Of a stretch of DNA of 64,000 nt, positions 1-11,265 are shown in pieces. The stretch comes from Casuarius casuarius. Lineage: Eukaryota > Chordata > Aves > Casuariiformes > Casuariidae. The stretch is taken from positions 811,804 to 875,803 of the forward strand of contig PTFA01000311.1 of the NCBI GenBank assembly GCA_003342895.1, written 5' to 3'. Numbering within the stretch: position 1 is the first letter of the stretch; every line of letters starts with the position of its first letter. The position numbers and the translations under genes are program-made. Below the pieces are notes generated by a model, which made no database searches, had not been told where the DNA came from, and worked only from the letters and a program-made list of their open reading frames with translations.

Positions 1-2540
1 TCACCAGCCTCTAACTCAACTTCACCATCCACTTAAATCTCCCAGCAATGGACACTCCACACTCCTCCTTGGTGTTCTCTTTATTTAACCAGCTCTATTA
101 TTAGAAATATTTTCCCAACATCTAATATAAATTAAACTCTAGAATTTATTGAAGTCTGCTTTCTTAAAATTGATTTTCTTTAACTATGAACCCTATCCTT
201 TCATGATTGTTACCTTTCTCCTTCACATTCTCTGCCAGTCTTTCTGGTCAGAATCAAATTTAATAGATCTCCCAGCTAATTCATTTGTCTACCATCTATA
301 GAGAGAAGTTCCTCCCAACACAGTACAGTAACATTTTGGACAGTCTCTACTGTCCAGCTGCACTCTGTCCATAACAGAGAGTTAAAAATCTCTGTTGACA
401 GTTGGATGTTGGATAATTTTGTTAAGTTAAAAACCAAAAATCCTTATCCATCTGATCCTTCTGAGGTGATGGAGATTTCCTTATTTTATTATAGATTTAC
501 AGTAGACAACTACCATGAAAATACTCATGTTCTTTACCCCTTTTTGCATGACCTCAAGACTGTCAAGAGGACTACTTTTCCTTACATATTGGACTATTTT
601 GGTGTAGACATCCTTTATTCACACCTCCTTTCTTTCTTTTCTGCCAGTCTTTCCTGAATGACCTCCGCCCTTCTGCGTTAGTGCTTGATTGTGATCATGT
701 TCACTTTAATGTGAGTGTGTAGTGGGACTTCAGGGTCCTCTTGTTTTTTTCTAAAACTTCTCACATTATCAGAGAACAGCCATTTCATATGATCTCTAGG
801 CTGACCTATCATTTTTCTTACTTCCCCTCTTCTGATCACCCTTTGTTCAGCTCGCCATTGCTTATGGTTTCCTGTGAGACTGTAATACCACCTCTACCTC
901 TGAGCTTACTTCCATGCCTTCCTCGCTAGATTAACAGGCCTTGGGCCAAAAACGTTCTTGTCCCACTCCAGGAAATGAATCCCATCCCCCTTCCTAACAA
1001 GTTCTCCAGCAATCCCAGGCAAGGACCAGGGCAGAGCAGTTTCCTCCAGTGGGATGGACTCACAAAAATGCCATGCACTTCAGAAGCAAGGTGCTTCAGC
1101 CTGGATATTTAATGAAGACACATATAAATTCAAAGAAGCTTGCAGGGAAGGGAAACATCCTGCTTTCTGTAATTGCTTTTTATCTCAATTCTAAGGAATG
1201 CAGGAGAGGAAAACAGAGTCCTCGGAGTTACACGTGGCAGATATTCAGAGCTGCATCCTTCGGGTGGCTGGAGGACAACTGAGAAAGAGGAAGGAAGTCC
1301 ATCTTAAAGAAAATGCAGCTCCAGAAAGCTCTCAAAGCTAAGCAACCTTATTCTTGAGGAGCTCGTTTCTTAGCTTTCAAATTAGGATCATATATCCATT
1401 TTGAGAGTTAGCATTTGGAGCAAAGGTCCTCAAGACCCTACAATGAAGCACTGCCCACTCTGACAGGCAGTACTGAGGAGCCAGGCAGTGCTAAGGTGGC
1501 CCTTCAGCTCCCACATCTCGGAGATGCCCCAGGGTCAGCCAGGACAGGAGACTCATGTCAAACACCTGCTGACTTTTCATCTTCCTGCTCTTAACAGTTC
1601 TCTCTTATAACTTTGTTTCCAATTTGTAATGATAAACTTTCCTTTGATGCACTTGATGCACATTTTTTTCTACACTAATCAGGTTTCGAGGAAGATTTCA
1701 AGTAATTCAGCAAACGCAAGGCACATTTCTTTCCCAGAAACAAAAAAAATCTTAATAATGCAGTGTTACAAACAAATCCCTTTAGTGCCTAGAAACCAGG
1801 ACAAATTTGGAGTACCTCCAGAGCTGTGATGTGTTTTCCACCAACCTGCTACAGTCTTTTGAAGGGTAAAACCATCAAGGGCCAAGACACAGAAAGAGTC
1901 ATTCCAGTGAGATGCTAACCAGTGTCTTCCAGCAAGGGACAAGTGACAGAGACACAGTCCAGGACTGTAGGAATCCCCATGTTGTCACAATGCATAAACA
2001 AGAAGTTTTGGGAAAGTTTCCAGAATTCCTTGCCATTTTCATATCACCCACACAACTTGCCAAAAGAGACTTCTCTACTTTTTCCAGCACCTATCAACAA
2101 ACAGTATGCGTCCCAGTTTCTTTGCCATGTGAAGTTGTGAGAGTAATCACTCAGCCTTATACCCCGTAGACTGTTTTGTGTAAGCATGACATGAATCACT
2201 GTCTCAGCTGGTAAAAGGTCATGTGGATTGAAAAAAGGGCAGTAGATAACCCATAAACTTCTATGAACACTCAAGACAATACTGGCTAACCAAAAGCTAC
2301 TTCTGAGTAGACAAGAAAATGCTTACGTGATCTGCAGTTATTCAGATATGTGTGCATTGCAAGTATTTACCACACCATCAGCAAGCATAATCTCTAGATA
2401 AGAGCAAATGTATTAATTGACTTTTCTAGGTTCTATTTCCTACAAGAGAACAAAGATCTTCATTGTATGATACAACTGCATCTGCTGGCAGTAACCAGCG
2501 CATCAGGTAGACATTGAGTCATACAAAGTCATTATAAAAC
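1..2540. other. Noncoding stretch, no gene recognised
   Basis: This stretch holds only short open frames (longest 85 codons), none with a recognisable domain or a good splice context. The first 1 kb is pyrimidine-rich on the plus strand. The words around 95-160, where a short C/T-rich run is followed by an eroded 'catctaatataaattaaac', resemble the antisense of a CR1-type LINE body, but the match is too weak to annotate as an element. At 1693-1707 there is a 15-base match to the miR-26b mature sequence, but no hairpin partner follows. I see no promoter, exon or RNA gene here. Confidence 0.6.
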
Positions 2541-3479
2541 ACAACATAATTATCAATATAGTTCTTAACCTAATTACTACCCTGGATAAAGCCATTTTTC
2601 CTTACATCATTAATAATGATACTGACCTTCTTCTATAATGCCATATCGGAGACAGGAATTTTTCCCAACCTTAAATAAATACTTCTTCAAATAACAGATT
2701 TAAACAAACATTCCTATAACCTGCTCACAGCAAAGAATCAAACACGTTCAATCCGACTGTCAGGACTGCTCTGCTTTAATATATACAGTAAGGAATCTGA
2801 AAATATATTACACATTACAGAAATTTTAATCAAAAAGAAATTTAACACAGTCATAACTAATATTGCAGTATTTTTAAACCGCAAGTTAAAACAGATATTG
2901 AAACAACTCACAAACTAAAATAAATATTTGGAACCGATCTTTTAAAAACTAAAATCCACATTTCCAGTAACTCAACCTTTTCTATCTCAGCTAAAATGGA
3001 ATAACAAGCAAATCCAGGCACAATTTTAGCTGTAATANCATTGCTGTTTCACTGCAAATTATCCTTATGTACAATAAAGTGCATGGACTGAGTGGTGTTT
3101 AAAGAATATTTTATTTTACAAAGCAGAATAAACAACAGTGAATATAGCGCCTTAGTGCTGACCTCTAAGCAAGCACCCATACAAGTACCATGCATCTAAG
3201 CCTATTCATTTCAGCTGAACATATTATGTTCAGCTGAACAGCCTGATCGAGGACTTTGAGATTAGTTTTGTGTGCAAGAACTCTCCATACGTACATACTC
3301 AGGTAACTGGGTCATTTATACAATACACTTGCGCTACAAAAAAAACAGCTTTATGATTCTCTTTGCCTGTCCCCAGACAAATAAAAGTGCACATTCACTA
3401 CTGTAGTTGCCAGATAAAAAGACAAGAGTAGTTTGGGTTTCTTTCCCCCCAGAACAGTCCCAGACAAATATACCCCGCC
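2541..3479 (-). other. AT-rich, 3'-UTR-like tract of a possible minus-strand transcript
   Basis: The plus strand is A-rich, so the minus strand is T-rich, as many vertebrate 3' untranslated regions are. Read on the minus strand there is an AATAAA-class hexamer in the reverse complement of 3108-3122. A variant signal (TATTAAA type) lies near 2773-2785, followed by G/T-rich sequence toward 2745. The tract lies beside the only GC-rich peak of the window, as expected if a minus-strand terminal exon starts there. There is no open frame to attach it to, so this is a composition-based guess; an enhancer or plain AT-rich DNA is equally possible. One ambiguous base (n) lies at 3038. Confidence 0.2.
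3210..3238. repeat. Perfect 13-bp inverted repeat with twin CAGCTG E-boxes
   Basis: Bases 3210-3222 and 3226-3238 are exact reverse complements separated by three bases. Each arm carries the 10-bp self-palindrome TTCAGCTGAA, with CAGCTG boxes at 3212-3217 and 3231-3236. The right arm extends to a 12-bp palindrome. CAGCTG is the E-box bound by class II/MyoD-type or AP-4-type bHLH factors; whether any binds here is inference. In RNA from either strand it would fold as a stable short hairpin with a 3-nt loop. Confidence 0.85.
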
Positions 3480-3749
3480 TTGCTTTTGAGCCCTGAGGGG
3501 CACTTGAGAAATGAGAGAGCCGGTGCAGCTGCTCAGGGCTGGTGCCGAGCAGCCGGGGTCAGGACGGGCAGGGGCTGCGGGACAGCGAGGGAGCCTGGCT
3601 CCTCCACGCAGCTCCTCAGGACCCTTCTCAGTCCTGAAGGCGATTTGCTCTCAAGGAGGCCACACTTGGCCATGAAGGCACCCCCACTCCTCCTCTGGTT
3701 TCCATCCACATCGGGATGGGGACCACAGCCAAGCAAACCTCAGCACACC

Positions 3750-3767
3750 TTTTTTTTTTTTTTTTTT
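3750..3767. repeat. Poly-T run (18)
   Basis: An uninterrupted T run inside the GC-rich region. It could be the A tail of an old minus-strand retroposed copy, but no recognisable element body abuts it, so a simple homopolymer is the safer reading. Confidence 0.85.
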
Positions 3768-4356
3768 AACCTGTTTCCCTGGATGCACGCACTCTTTTTT
3801 CTGTCTGCTGCCAAAGGTTTAGGGTATCACACGCACCATATGCAACTGGTCACGCTGGGAATAAGGACATGGCCAGAAGCTGGCAGGAAAAGTGGCATTC
3901 TCTCACATTCATGGGATGTTTAGTTCTGGGTCCAACAAACATATTTATTAACCGAGCCATCTGAAAACAACAGAAACCGGCTGTGGCTGTAACACTCTGT
4001 GAACCAGACAAGGAAACTGGCCGGGAGGGTTCCTTTTTTAAAAGGAAAAAAAGAAAAAAACACTATCAAATTTTAGTGTCTTCCAAATAAGGGGTTTTGT
4101 CACCTTAGCACGTGTTCCTACCATAGAGAGGCATCGCTGGAGCGGGCCAGGCGGCCCGTGCCCAGCTGCCCGGTTCCTCCAGTGCTACAATTTATGGGGG
4201 AGGTGAGAACTAGCGGTGCATGTGGCTGAGGGCGGGGTGAGAACAGCACCCGCCGCCACCGGGGCTGTGGCTCCACAGGGACCCGGGGGAGGCCTGCAAA
4301 CCCCACGGGTGGCTTCGGGGAAGCCTTGGCCAAGCCTCAGCCCCGGTTCTCTGCAA

Positions 4357-4359
<3 letters not shown>

Positions 4360-4407
<48 letters not shown>

Positions 4408-4465
4408 CATATGCACACACATATACACATGCATACATACATACATACATACATATATATATATA
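4360..4465. repeat. Compound microsatellite (TG)22, CATA and TA blocks
   Basis: A (TG/GT) block runs to 4404. It is followed by an imperfect alternating segment with CACACA, then about six CATA units at 4432-4454 and a short TA block to 4465. Nearly the whole 105 bp alternates purine and pyrimidine, a known condition for left-handed Z-DNA under supercoiling. It sits inside the CpG-rich peak. Such arrays are length-polymorphic between individuals. Confidence 0.95.
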
Positions 4466-4659
4466 GGCACCAGAGAGAGATGAAGCTGTGCAGAATTCAG
4501 TATATAACAGCTTTTCTGTACAAGCCATGTACAGCAGAAGGATTTTAGTGGGGGTTGTTGTTGTTGGGATTTTTTTTTCCCTCCTTACCTTGCTGCTCCA
4601 GACAGGCAAGCATGGGGGGAGGGAAGGACGCCCAGAGATTTCCTAACGCCGTGGCGTTA

Positions 4660-4673
4660 CTGCCATCTAGCGC
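4660..4673 (-). promoter_or_regulatory. CTCF-like binding motif
   Basis: The plus-strand word ctgccatctagcgc matches the reverse form of the CTCF core consensus (SYGCCMYCTRSTGG) at 12 of 14 positions; on the minus strand the core reads CTAGATGGCAG. It lies within the CpG-rich peak, a common context for CTCF sites. A 14-base match in 64 kb is suggestive rather than conclusive, and the two mismatches are in the less-constrained end. Weaker matches elsewhere (16607-16620, 5617-5630) were not called. Confidence 0.4.
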
Positions 4674-5000
4674 ACTGCCTGCCGGCCAGGGACACCCCAG
4701 TCCTCCTGCCTTCTGCTCGCCAGCCGGGTTGGAAGGAGAAAGCGTGGGGGAAGGGACGGGCCCTCTCCTGCCGTGACCCCAATCGGCAAGAGTGGGATCG
4801 GGGATGGGGAGGGGGGCTAGCCCTTGGCCGCCTGCCCCCAAAACACAGTCAGGAGGGTTACCATCGCGGGCCGGGACGCTCTCAGTCCGAGGCTGGCTCA
4901 CGCGGCGGTGGGGGAGAGGCAGGGAATCTTTGTTTGCTTTTTTTCCTAAATAATAACACATGGAGCGTCAGAGCATGATGCCAGCCTGAAATCACCTGGA

Positions 5001-6426
5001 CAGCTTTAAAGCTCAGCTGTTCCACATGGTATGTAGTAACCGTGCTTACTTCCCCCAGCGAAGCCTGCGATACAGTCAGATTGCAGCCTGTATGAAAGCA
5101 ATTTATAGGATGGCTCAGAAAGCCTGTAACAGAGCCCACCCGTGCCTGAACATTATTGCTTTGGAAGAAAATACACAATATATATACCCATGGTGCCATA
5201 TATGAGTTTGCCATTGGTCCAGGCTATGCCAGTGATCAAATAACAAACACAAAACATAATTTGGGTGCTGGGTATGAATCCTGCCAGGGACCTAAGCACC
5301 TGGGAGCCCCAGCTGCAGTCTGGCAACGGGTGCAGCGAAACACAACTTCTCTCCAGCAAGCACTTCCCCGAGCGACAGGAAAGCCTCCCACCTGCAGGAC
5401 AGCTCTCCATCCCAATCTACAGCCCGCTCCTGAAGATTTAGATCACTATGCATCAGACAAGAGCAAAAAGCAAAACTCAAGACAGTGACATACCAAGAAC
5501 ACACAGAGCTACCGCCTCTACTTGCAAAAAAACATGTAGTTTATGTGTCTCGCCCCAGCACGCGACAGAGGCATGAGTCTTTGCAGGGCTTCGCATCATA
5601 TCGCAGAGCCAGGATGCTGTCATCTGGCGAGGCTGCCTCATCCACACCACCTCCTCGTGGCCTGTCTGGACTTCTTCAAGCAGTCTCCTGGACTTGCCTC
5701 ACACCACAGTGACCTCCTCACCAGGGGCAGACACACGGGGTTAGCAAAAAGTCTGAAAATACACACCTACTGGAGAAAGGAAGGGAATGACTGGCAACAC
5801 AATGTGATAACTTAGCAAGACGTTTCATTTTAAAGCTCCAGGGGAAAGTGAGAGGCATGGGCATTTGAAATGCCTCCTCAGGAGTTTGGCTTCACCCCCC
5901 GGCACATCAAAGCAGCTCTTCCACAGGGAGCCCTAGACACATGGTTATCTTGAGATGCAGACATTTGGCATATTTTCCTAAATAAGTTGAAAGTCCTAAA
6001 GATGATACTGTAAAATCTCATTTGCTAAAATATCAGAGAGGTGATGGAAAAAGAAAGCACTTAACATGGTTTCTCAGTTCTTAGCCATGGCTCATCATCT
6101 TGGAGATTTAAAATGCTAACTCTTCCAGGACTTTCCGTACCTGCCTCAAAGTTAAGCCTTTCAGTAGTCTGTACTTCAGCTCTTGCTTTATGTATTCCCC
6201 ACTTGACTGATTTGATTGGTCATATGCGTGAACCATGAAGAAATGACCATTTTAGAAAGGTATGTCTTCCGGTTTGCATTGGGGTGATGGGTCTTCTTAG
6301 AATATACTCTTTTTTTTCCCTCTTTCTGTTTCATTCCTTCATTCTCAAGTTCATACAGGCTCTGGGAATAAGGGTGTTCTCATACTGCCAAAGGTTTTTA
6401 AAAAATATATGGATTCACACTCATGC
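5001..6426. other. Noncoding stretch, no gene recognised
   Basis: Composition falls back toward the window average after about 5700. Open frames of 70-110 codons overlap each other on both strands between 5150 and 5815 and share no splice or start context, so I read them as chance frames at the edge of the GC-rich region. No repeat element is recognisable. Confidence 0.55.
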
Positions 6427-6536
6427 TCTGATCCTGCAAACACTAACAAAGATTTAGCTTCATGCCCTTAGCCTAATACACTTGAACTTGAAGGCAAGAT
6501 TAAACAGATGTATACATCTTTGCAGGGCTGGGACCG
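6427..6536. repeat. Palindromic relic repeat, family A (MITE-like)
   Basis: The left end reads 'tgatcctgcaaacact' (6429-6444) and the right end 'tttgcagggctgggacc' (from 6518), an eroded terminal inverted repeat with about 70 bases between. The wording corresponds to a short palindromic repeat I know from reptile and bird genomes, in which a 'GATCCTGCAAAC' end is mirrored by 'GTTTGCAGGATC'. I recall the pattern but not a database name. A second copy lies at 29300-29403 and a fragment at 57008-57066. Confidence 0.55.
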
Positions 6537-7865
6537 TACTTTATGAGTTGAGGATCTAAGGCTGTTTTGCTACAACATGTAGAAAAATATTTGTGAGTAC
6601 CACATTTGGCTGACTACCTTCTATCCAAGGAAAGTGTCTGCAAATCAGGACATTTTCACAGACAGATATCAGCCTTTTCCTCAGGAAAAATATAATGAAA
6701 ATGCATAATCTATTATTCAAGCTTCCCCTAAATCAACCAATCAAGCAATAGTCCCTATTCTATCCAATGTAGGTGAGAAATCACCCCCTCTCCCCAAATA
6801 ACAAATTACAGATGCTAAATACTTGAGGCAAACTGTTTATACACCCCTCACAAGCTAAAATTATATGCTGAATCTGGACGGCACTCTCCCAGAGGAGAAT
6901 AAAACAACCCTTGAAACTTGGACTGAGTCATGATTTTGTTGAAAAGTAAGAAATGGAGACAGCGTTCAACGCAAGGAGTTGAGGCAGTTCTACTGCCAGA
7001 TGAGGAGAAGTTTTACTTTTTTAAGTGCTGAACTTAAGGAACTGGGGAAATGGGGTTTTTTTACATTTGAGCAAATGACATCAGCTTCATCTCCACTGCA
7101 TGAGCCTGGTCTGTCTTGGGTTACATGACATGACAGGCTGCAACAGGACTGCACTAAACAGCACCGAGTTCAGCTATTGCCCCCTCTGAGATCCAGCATC
7201 CCAAATGCAGTGCTCCGGCAGTTGCACATGAGGTGGCATGTGGTATGTGTGGCCACAGAGGCAGTGGGGCTGAGCTGACTGCAGAGAGGTACCAGGTGGA
7301 AACCAAGTGCCAGAATCTCAGAAAACTTCACAAATCTCTTCTAGGCTCCTCCATGGAATAGGTGACTCCAACCTATGGATGAAAGACAAACGAGACTTTG
7401 TCCTTGAAATGAGTTGGTGGGTTGAATTGCCCTCTCCTGTAAGATATCTGTCATTAGGCAGAGGATGAGCTAAGAGACTGCTGGAGCAAACGCAGCAGGA
7501 AAATGATTGGGAGAAGGATGAGAATATCAGACAGAAATGGCCTGTCTCTGGGGGAGTTGTGAGCAATCAGGTCTGGCAAAGCAAAGGGTCTGGTTTGTCC
7601 TCAGTGGGAAAAGAAAGCTAGACATATATTTGGCCTTCTAGGGGACCTCACTGCTCCTTCACTTGTTTTCTTCCCCTCTCTCCCTTTCCCACTAAGCAGT
7701 GATCGAGCTGAGAGAGACATGACAGATACACGACAGGCTGGGCGCGTTCTATCTTACTACATAACATTTAGTGCAGGATGCCAAGGAAATGACAACTGCA
7801 GTCCTACATGTCATAAAGTAAAACCAAACTGAGCAGGTGTGCAGGCAGGGTTTAAAATCACAGAA
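6537..7865. other. Noncoding stretch, no gene recognised
   Basis: No open frame above 82 codons, no tandem repeat and no recognisable transposon. A gene-like signal is absent on both strands. Confidence 0.6.
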
Positions 7866-8010
7866 CAGAAAGTCAGACCTGGCCGTCATTTCCAGTTCTG
7901 CCACAGAGAAAATGTATGACCACAAGCTATTCCATGCGCAGTTTATCATCTATAAAAGAGCTCACAAACAACACACATATTTCACAGGAGAGATAGGGGA
8001 TTTAATTCAC
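7866..8010 (+). repeat. MIR-class SINE relic
   Basis: The order of landmark words follows the MIR consensus on the plus strand: a 'gacctgg' lead, 'ttctgccac' (about 7896), 'tatgaccacaagc' in place of 'tgtgaccttgggcaag', then 'cagtttatcatctataaaa' (7939-7957) for the 'cagtttcctcatctgtaaaa' core. A 'ggggatttaattc' stretch near 7996 sits where the consensus has 'ggattaaatg'. The copy is strongly diverged with several small deletions, consistent with insertion early in amniote history. Confidence 0.6.
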
Positions 8011-11000
8011 CACTGCGAAGAATTTATACCCAAAGTCTCATTTTAAGTGCAAAGAGATTAACTTGGAGACATATCAAGATAGGGTTGTTGCTTGTTGTGT
8101 CACAACAAGCAGTAGCATTGCTGCATCACTGTTAATGTTTACCATGAGAGGGAACTATTAGGGTCTCTATCCTTATAGGCAAGTTTTGCATGTTTTCTAG
8201 AAGGAGGAGGGACGAAATAGCAGAAGAAAACAGAAAAGGCAGAAGAGTGAAAAGAATAAACCAAAGTAAAAGAAAGGAAAGAAACATGCTGCTAAGAGCC
8301 ATCTTATCCTGCTACATCTGTCCTACCCTCTAGACACCCCTGTGGAGCTATTTTAGTAAGGTTGGCTATTTATTATATTGTGAGCTCCGCTGTTTGATTT
8401 ATTGGGCCTTGGTTGCCTCAAGGAGTGAGAAAATCTCTCTTCCCTCTCTGCTCAGAACACAAGTTTTATTACCATCTCTGTGGCACACTCTGGCTCTTTC
8501 TTAGGGATGCTATTTCTGGTGCAGACTGATTGAGAAGTCCTGCCGTCCCCCACATGGCTGCTGGTTTGACACTTTTTGACATTTCTAAACAACTCAAACT
8601 CTTCCTGCCAACTCCCCATTGCTTTCTAAACCTTTTTAATCCTGAAGAATGCAAACTAATCTACTGAGAGAAGAGAAACAAGCTGGCCCTGGGAAGCAGA
8701 ACTGGAAATGTCAGAGTGGTAGAAATGATAAATATACCTGCTAGAGAAAGAAAGCCAATACAGGAGGGGAGGCTGTTAGGAGAACTCACTAGCACTGTGG
8801 CCTGTTAATGTTACCTACTGTAAAGAAACATGCGGTATATTATCAAGCAGAGCTGTGTAATATCTTCATAAAAAAGAATGGTATGAAGGCAAGCACAAAG
8901 CATGCTTAATCATGTGGAATAAAGCCGTGATCCCTTGGGGAGATTTAAACTACTTAAACCTAAGTACGGCTAATAAAAGTTTGCAATTCAAGAAAATTAC
9001 CAAAAGCCTTTATTATTATTGTTCTGTCATGCCTGGTGTTTTGAATGGAAAGGTCAAAGAGCTGATCATGCTCTAACCTGATTGTTTTATTTTCCACAGA
9101 GCACCATGTGTATTTAGAGAATACAGTGTCCCAAAACACCCCTCTCGTCCTTCTTTTCATTTTTCCCCTCTGTACAGTTACATTTCAGCAGGCATCTGCA
9201 TTCCAGAAAGAATGAGCCACAATCCCTCTTCCAACTGTTAAACTATAGAACTATAGACTCTGAAATTTGAACTGAGTCTCCTTTTATATTACTTTATTTC
9301 TTTCACAATTTTGTTCCTTTAAACAAATTGTCCTCTGCCCACGGTTCTTTGTTAAAACAAGACTACCATTCAGCCAGGCACCCAGGTATCCAAAGCAAAG
9401 GCTTTGCAGCTATTCATTGCAGGCAGCAGAGTGCAAACATGATTTACTCTCAAGTGCCCAGCATCATCAGCAGGAAGCCCAGTTTGGAAACCTGATCTAT
9501 AATACACAGTGAGAACAACAGTCCAGAGCATTCATCAGTCATAACTTCCCAGGTACCTGGTACTCTTAATTAGTTACTCCAATACACCAGAGGCAGCAGC
9601 TTGTTCATCAGACTCAAACATTTTCCATGGACTGTGCCTTCTTTCAGCAGGCTGCACAGCATCCCTCCACCCCGAGCGAGCCTATTGTCCACTCCAGCAC
9701 TGCTCCTCCCCGCTGCCGGTTCTCAGCGCTCCTTCTGCCTGCCTTCAGCTTCGGTGTCTTGCTGTCCTTTCACCTATCTTCTGAAAATAGCACCTCACCT
9801 CCCAAGCCCCATCTTTGGCGGCTAGATTTTCAGAAATTGGGAGCTGAGTTTTCTAAAAAACACTTTAAAGGCTCACAGTGAGTGTGCGGCACTTCAGAGA
9901 ATCTGCTCCTTATTTGCATGTAATCGGGGCTATGTTAAGAGTCCCTAAATTCCATCTAAGCTTCATTACTGTTTTTAGACATCAGAGGCACATGACTGGT
10001 AAAAGGCCAGAAGTTCAGCAATACAAGCAGAAATTAGGCTGTTTCATTTTGACCACAAGGCAGCACATTCTGAGATCGGACAGTCTGGCACAACTTCATT
10101 TTTCCTGCTCTATGCTAGGAGAATGGATTAGACATTAGCATTTCAACATAATCATGCTCAAAAATGACATAGGAAACACAACACCAAGAAAACAAAACCT
10201 TTCTTTTTAGCGTGAAATTCACCACTTCTCTAGCTACATGGACAATACACCAGCAAAGAGCAAAACTCAGCCTTCATCCAATTTCTTTGTTCCTACTAAA
10301 GGGCAAGATGGAGAAGAAATATAAAGATACCAACAATGATGATCTGTAAGGTAAATACTTCAGATGACATCCTGGGATGGCTTTAAAATGGAATTTATGT
10401 GTATTTTCTTTGACATTTGACAGGCTATTTTCCAGTAAAAACACAGATGCTCTCCGCTATGAAATACATGCTTATGAGAAAAACTTCAAAACTACTTTAC
10501 AAACTGAAAAAAAGTCTGGAGACCTAACTTCAGGGACCTTCCATTTAATACACTCCAAAGAGAGGTATCCAACTGTTCAATGTGGTGTTGTACTATGTGC
10601 ACATTAGCCACCTAGCCTTGAAGGAGTTTGCCACTGCCATAGAAGACATACTGAAGTGTGTTAGCAATGCTACTTATTGTCACAATTATTAGTCATTCAG
10701 CTGCATTAAGCATGTGCAGCAAAAGCTGAAACTTACTAGATTCACTAGAAATCTGAAATGTATATTACAAAATAGAGCTCTGTCTCCTGGGCTAGTAAGA
10801 TTAATAAAAACTACAAAGGTGCATTAGGCATCACGTGTTAACTAGGGAGGAACAGCACAGAGAAGGAAGCAACTGGGGGAAAAAAAGATTAAAGAACATG
10901 AACACATTCAAGGAATTTTAACCTAATGCACAGAATTTGTAAAACTCTTCCCTTTGCAAATCAAAGCATCTGACATACACCAGTCCTGCTTAAACATTCA

Positions 11001-11160
11001 AAGAGTGGGACTTGCATGGCCTTTTAGTCTGAAGTGGCACTTCAGCACAGTAGTGAATTTTACCCATGCACTCAAGTCACAAGGGACATGCCCAAAACTA
11101 GCTTAAATCTTCAAGAGCCAAAAGAAACATGCACAGTTTGACTGTGTAACTGTAAGCATG
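8011..11160. other. Noncoding stretch with purine-rich and GC-rich patches
   Basis: About 8195-8290 is strongly purine-rich on the plus strand (GA-rich with few pyrimidines). About 9650-9830 is a modest GC- and pyrimidine-rich patch with some CpGs. It gives two overlapping open frames of 74 and 84 codons in different frames, which argues against coding. A POU-octamer-like ATTTGCAT lies at about 9913. No gene was recognised. Confidence 0.55.
8089..8111. repeat. 23-bp near-perfect palindrome
   Basis: Two 11-base arms (8089-8099 and 8101-8111) are exact reverse complements around one central T. The arms read TGCTTGTTGTG and CACAACAAGCA. With a one-base centre this is a dyad-symmetric site rather than a good RNA hairpin, and could suit a dimeric DNA-binding protein. 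No known factor consensus was recognised. Confidence 0.85.
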
Positions 11161-11265
11161 GAATAGTGAACAGGGCACTAAACTTGGAGTAAGAGTATTA
11201 GGTTCAGCTGTTAGCTCTGTCACTGGCCTATAATGGGCTGGGGAAGCCACCTCTCCCTTTTTCTT
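11161..11265 (+). repeat. MIR-class SINE relic
   Basis: The lead 'gaatagtgaacagggcac' (11161-11178) corresponds to the 'agtggttaagagcatgg' part of MIR. It is followed by 'ttagctctgtcactgg' (11211-11226) for 'ggctctgccacttac' and 'ggggaagccacctctcc' (11240-11256) for 'gggcaagtcacttaacctctc'. Order and spacing match the plus-strand consensus, with the usual old-copy divergence. A 124-codon minus-strand open frame lies across it and is therefore rejected as a gene. Confidence 0.6.

Larger units (their letters stand above)
3480..5000. promoter_or_regulatory. GC-rich, CpG-enriched peak (CpG-island-like)
   Basis: This is the clearest composition change in the window. By hand count 4120-4335 is about 64% GC with about 14 CpGs, and 4621-4935 is about 63% GC with about 22 CpGs. 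These give observed/expected near 0.6-0.7, close to the usual CpG-island threshold. CpGs are also frequent at 3520-3610. The peak is interrupted by a T run at 3750-3767 and a TG/CATA microsatellite at 4360-4465. Open frames of 110-147 codons here follow from low stop-codon density in GC-rich DNA; one reads through the T run as polyphenylalanine. It may be a promoter, an orphan CpG island, or a GC-rich terminal exon of a minus-strand gene. I cannot choose among them. Confidence 0.45.

Noticed and set aside
1693..1707. Fifteen-base match to miR-26b (ttcaagtaattcag...)
   Set aside because: The match stops after the seed and following bases, and no complementary arm is found downstream to form a precursor hairpin.
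3480..3923. 147-codon plus-strand open frame, the longest in the window
   Set aside because: It lies in GC-rich DNA with few stop codons, reads a T run as polyphenylalanine, has no domain and overlaps other frames.
4185..4609. Several frames with long Thr-His, Cys-Val or Tyr-Ile runs
   Set aside because: They are translations of the TG/CATA microsatellite.
4545..4961. 138-codon minus-strand frame in the CpG-rich peak
   Set aside because: Pro/Gly/Ser-rich composition follows GC content, no domain or start context, and competing frames exist on both strands.
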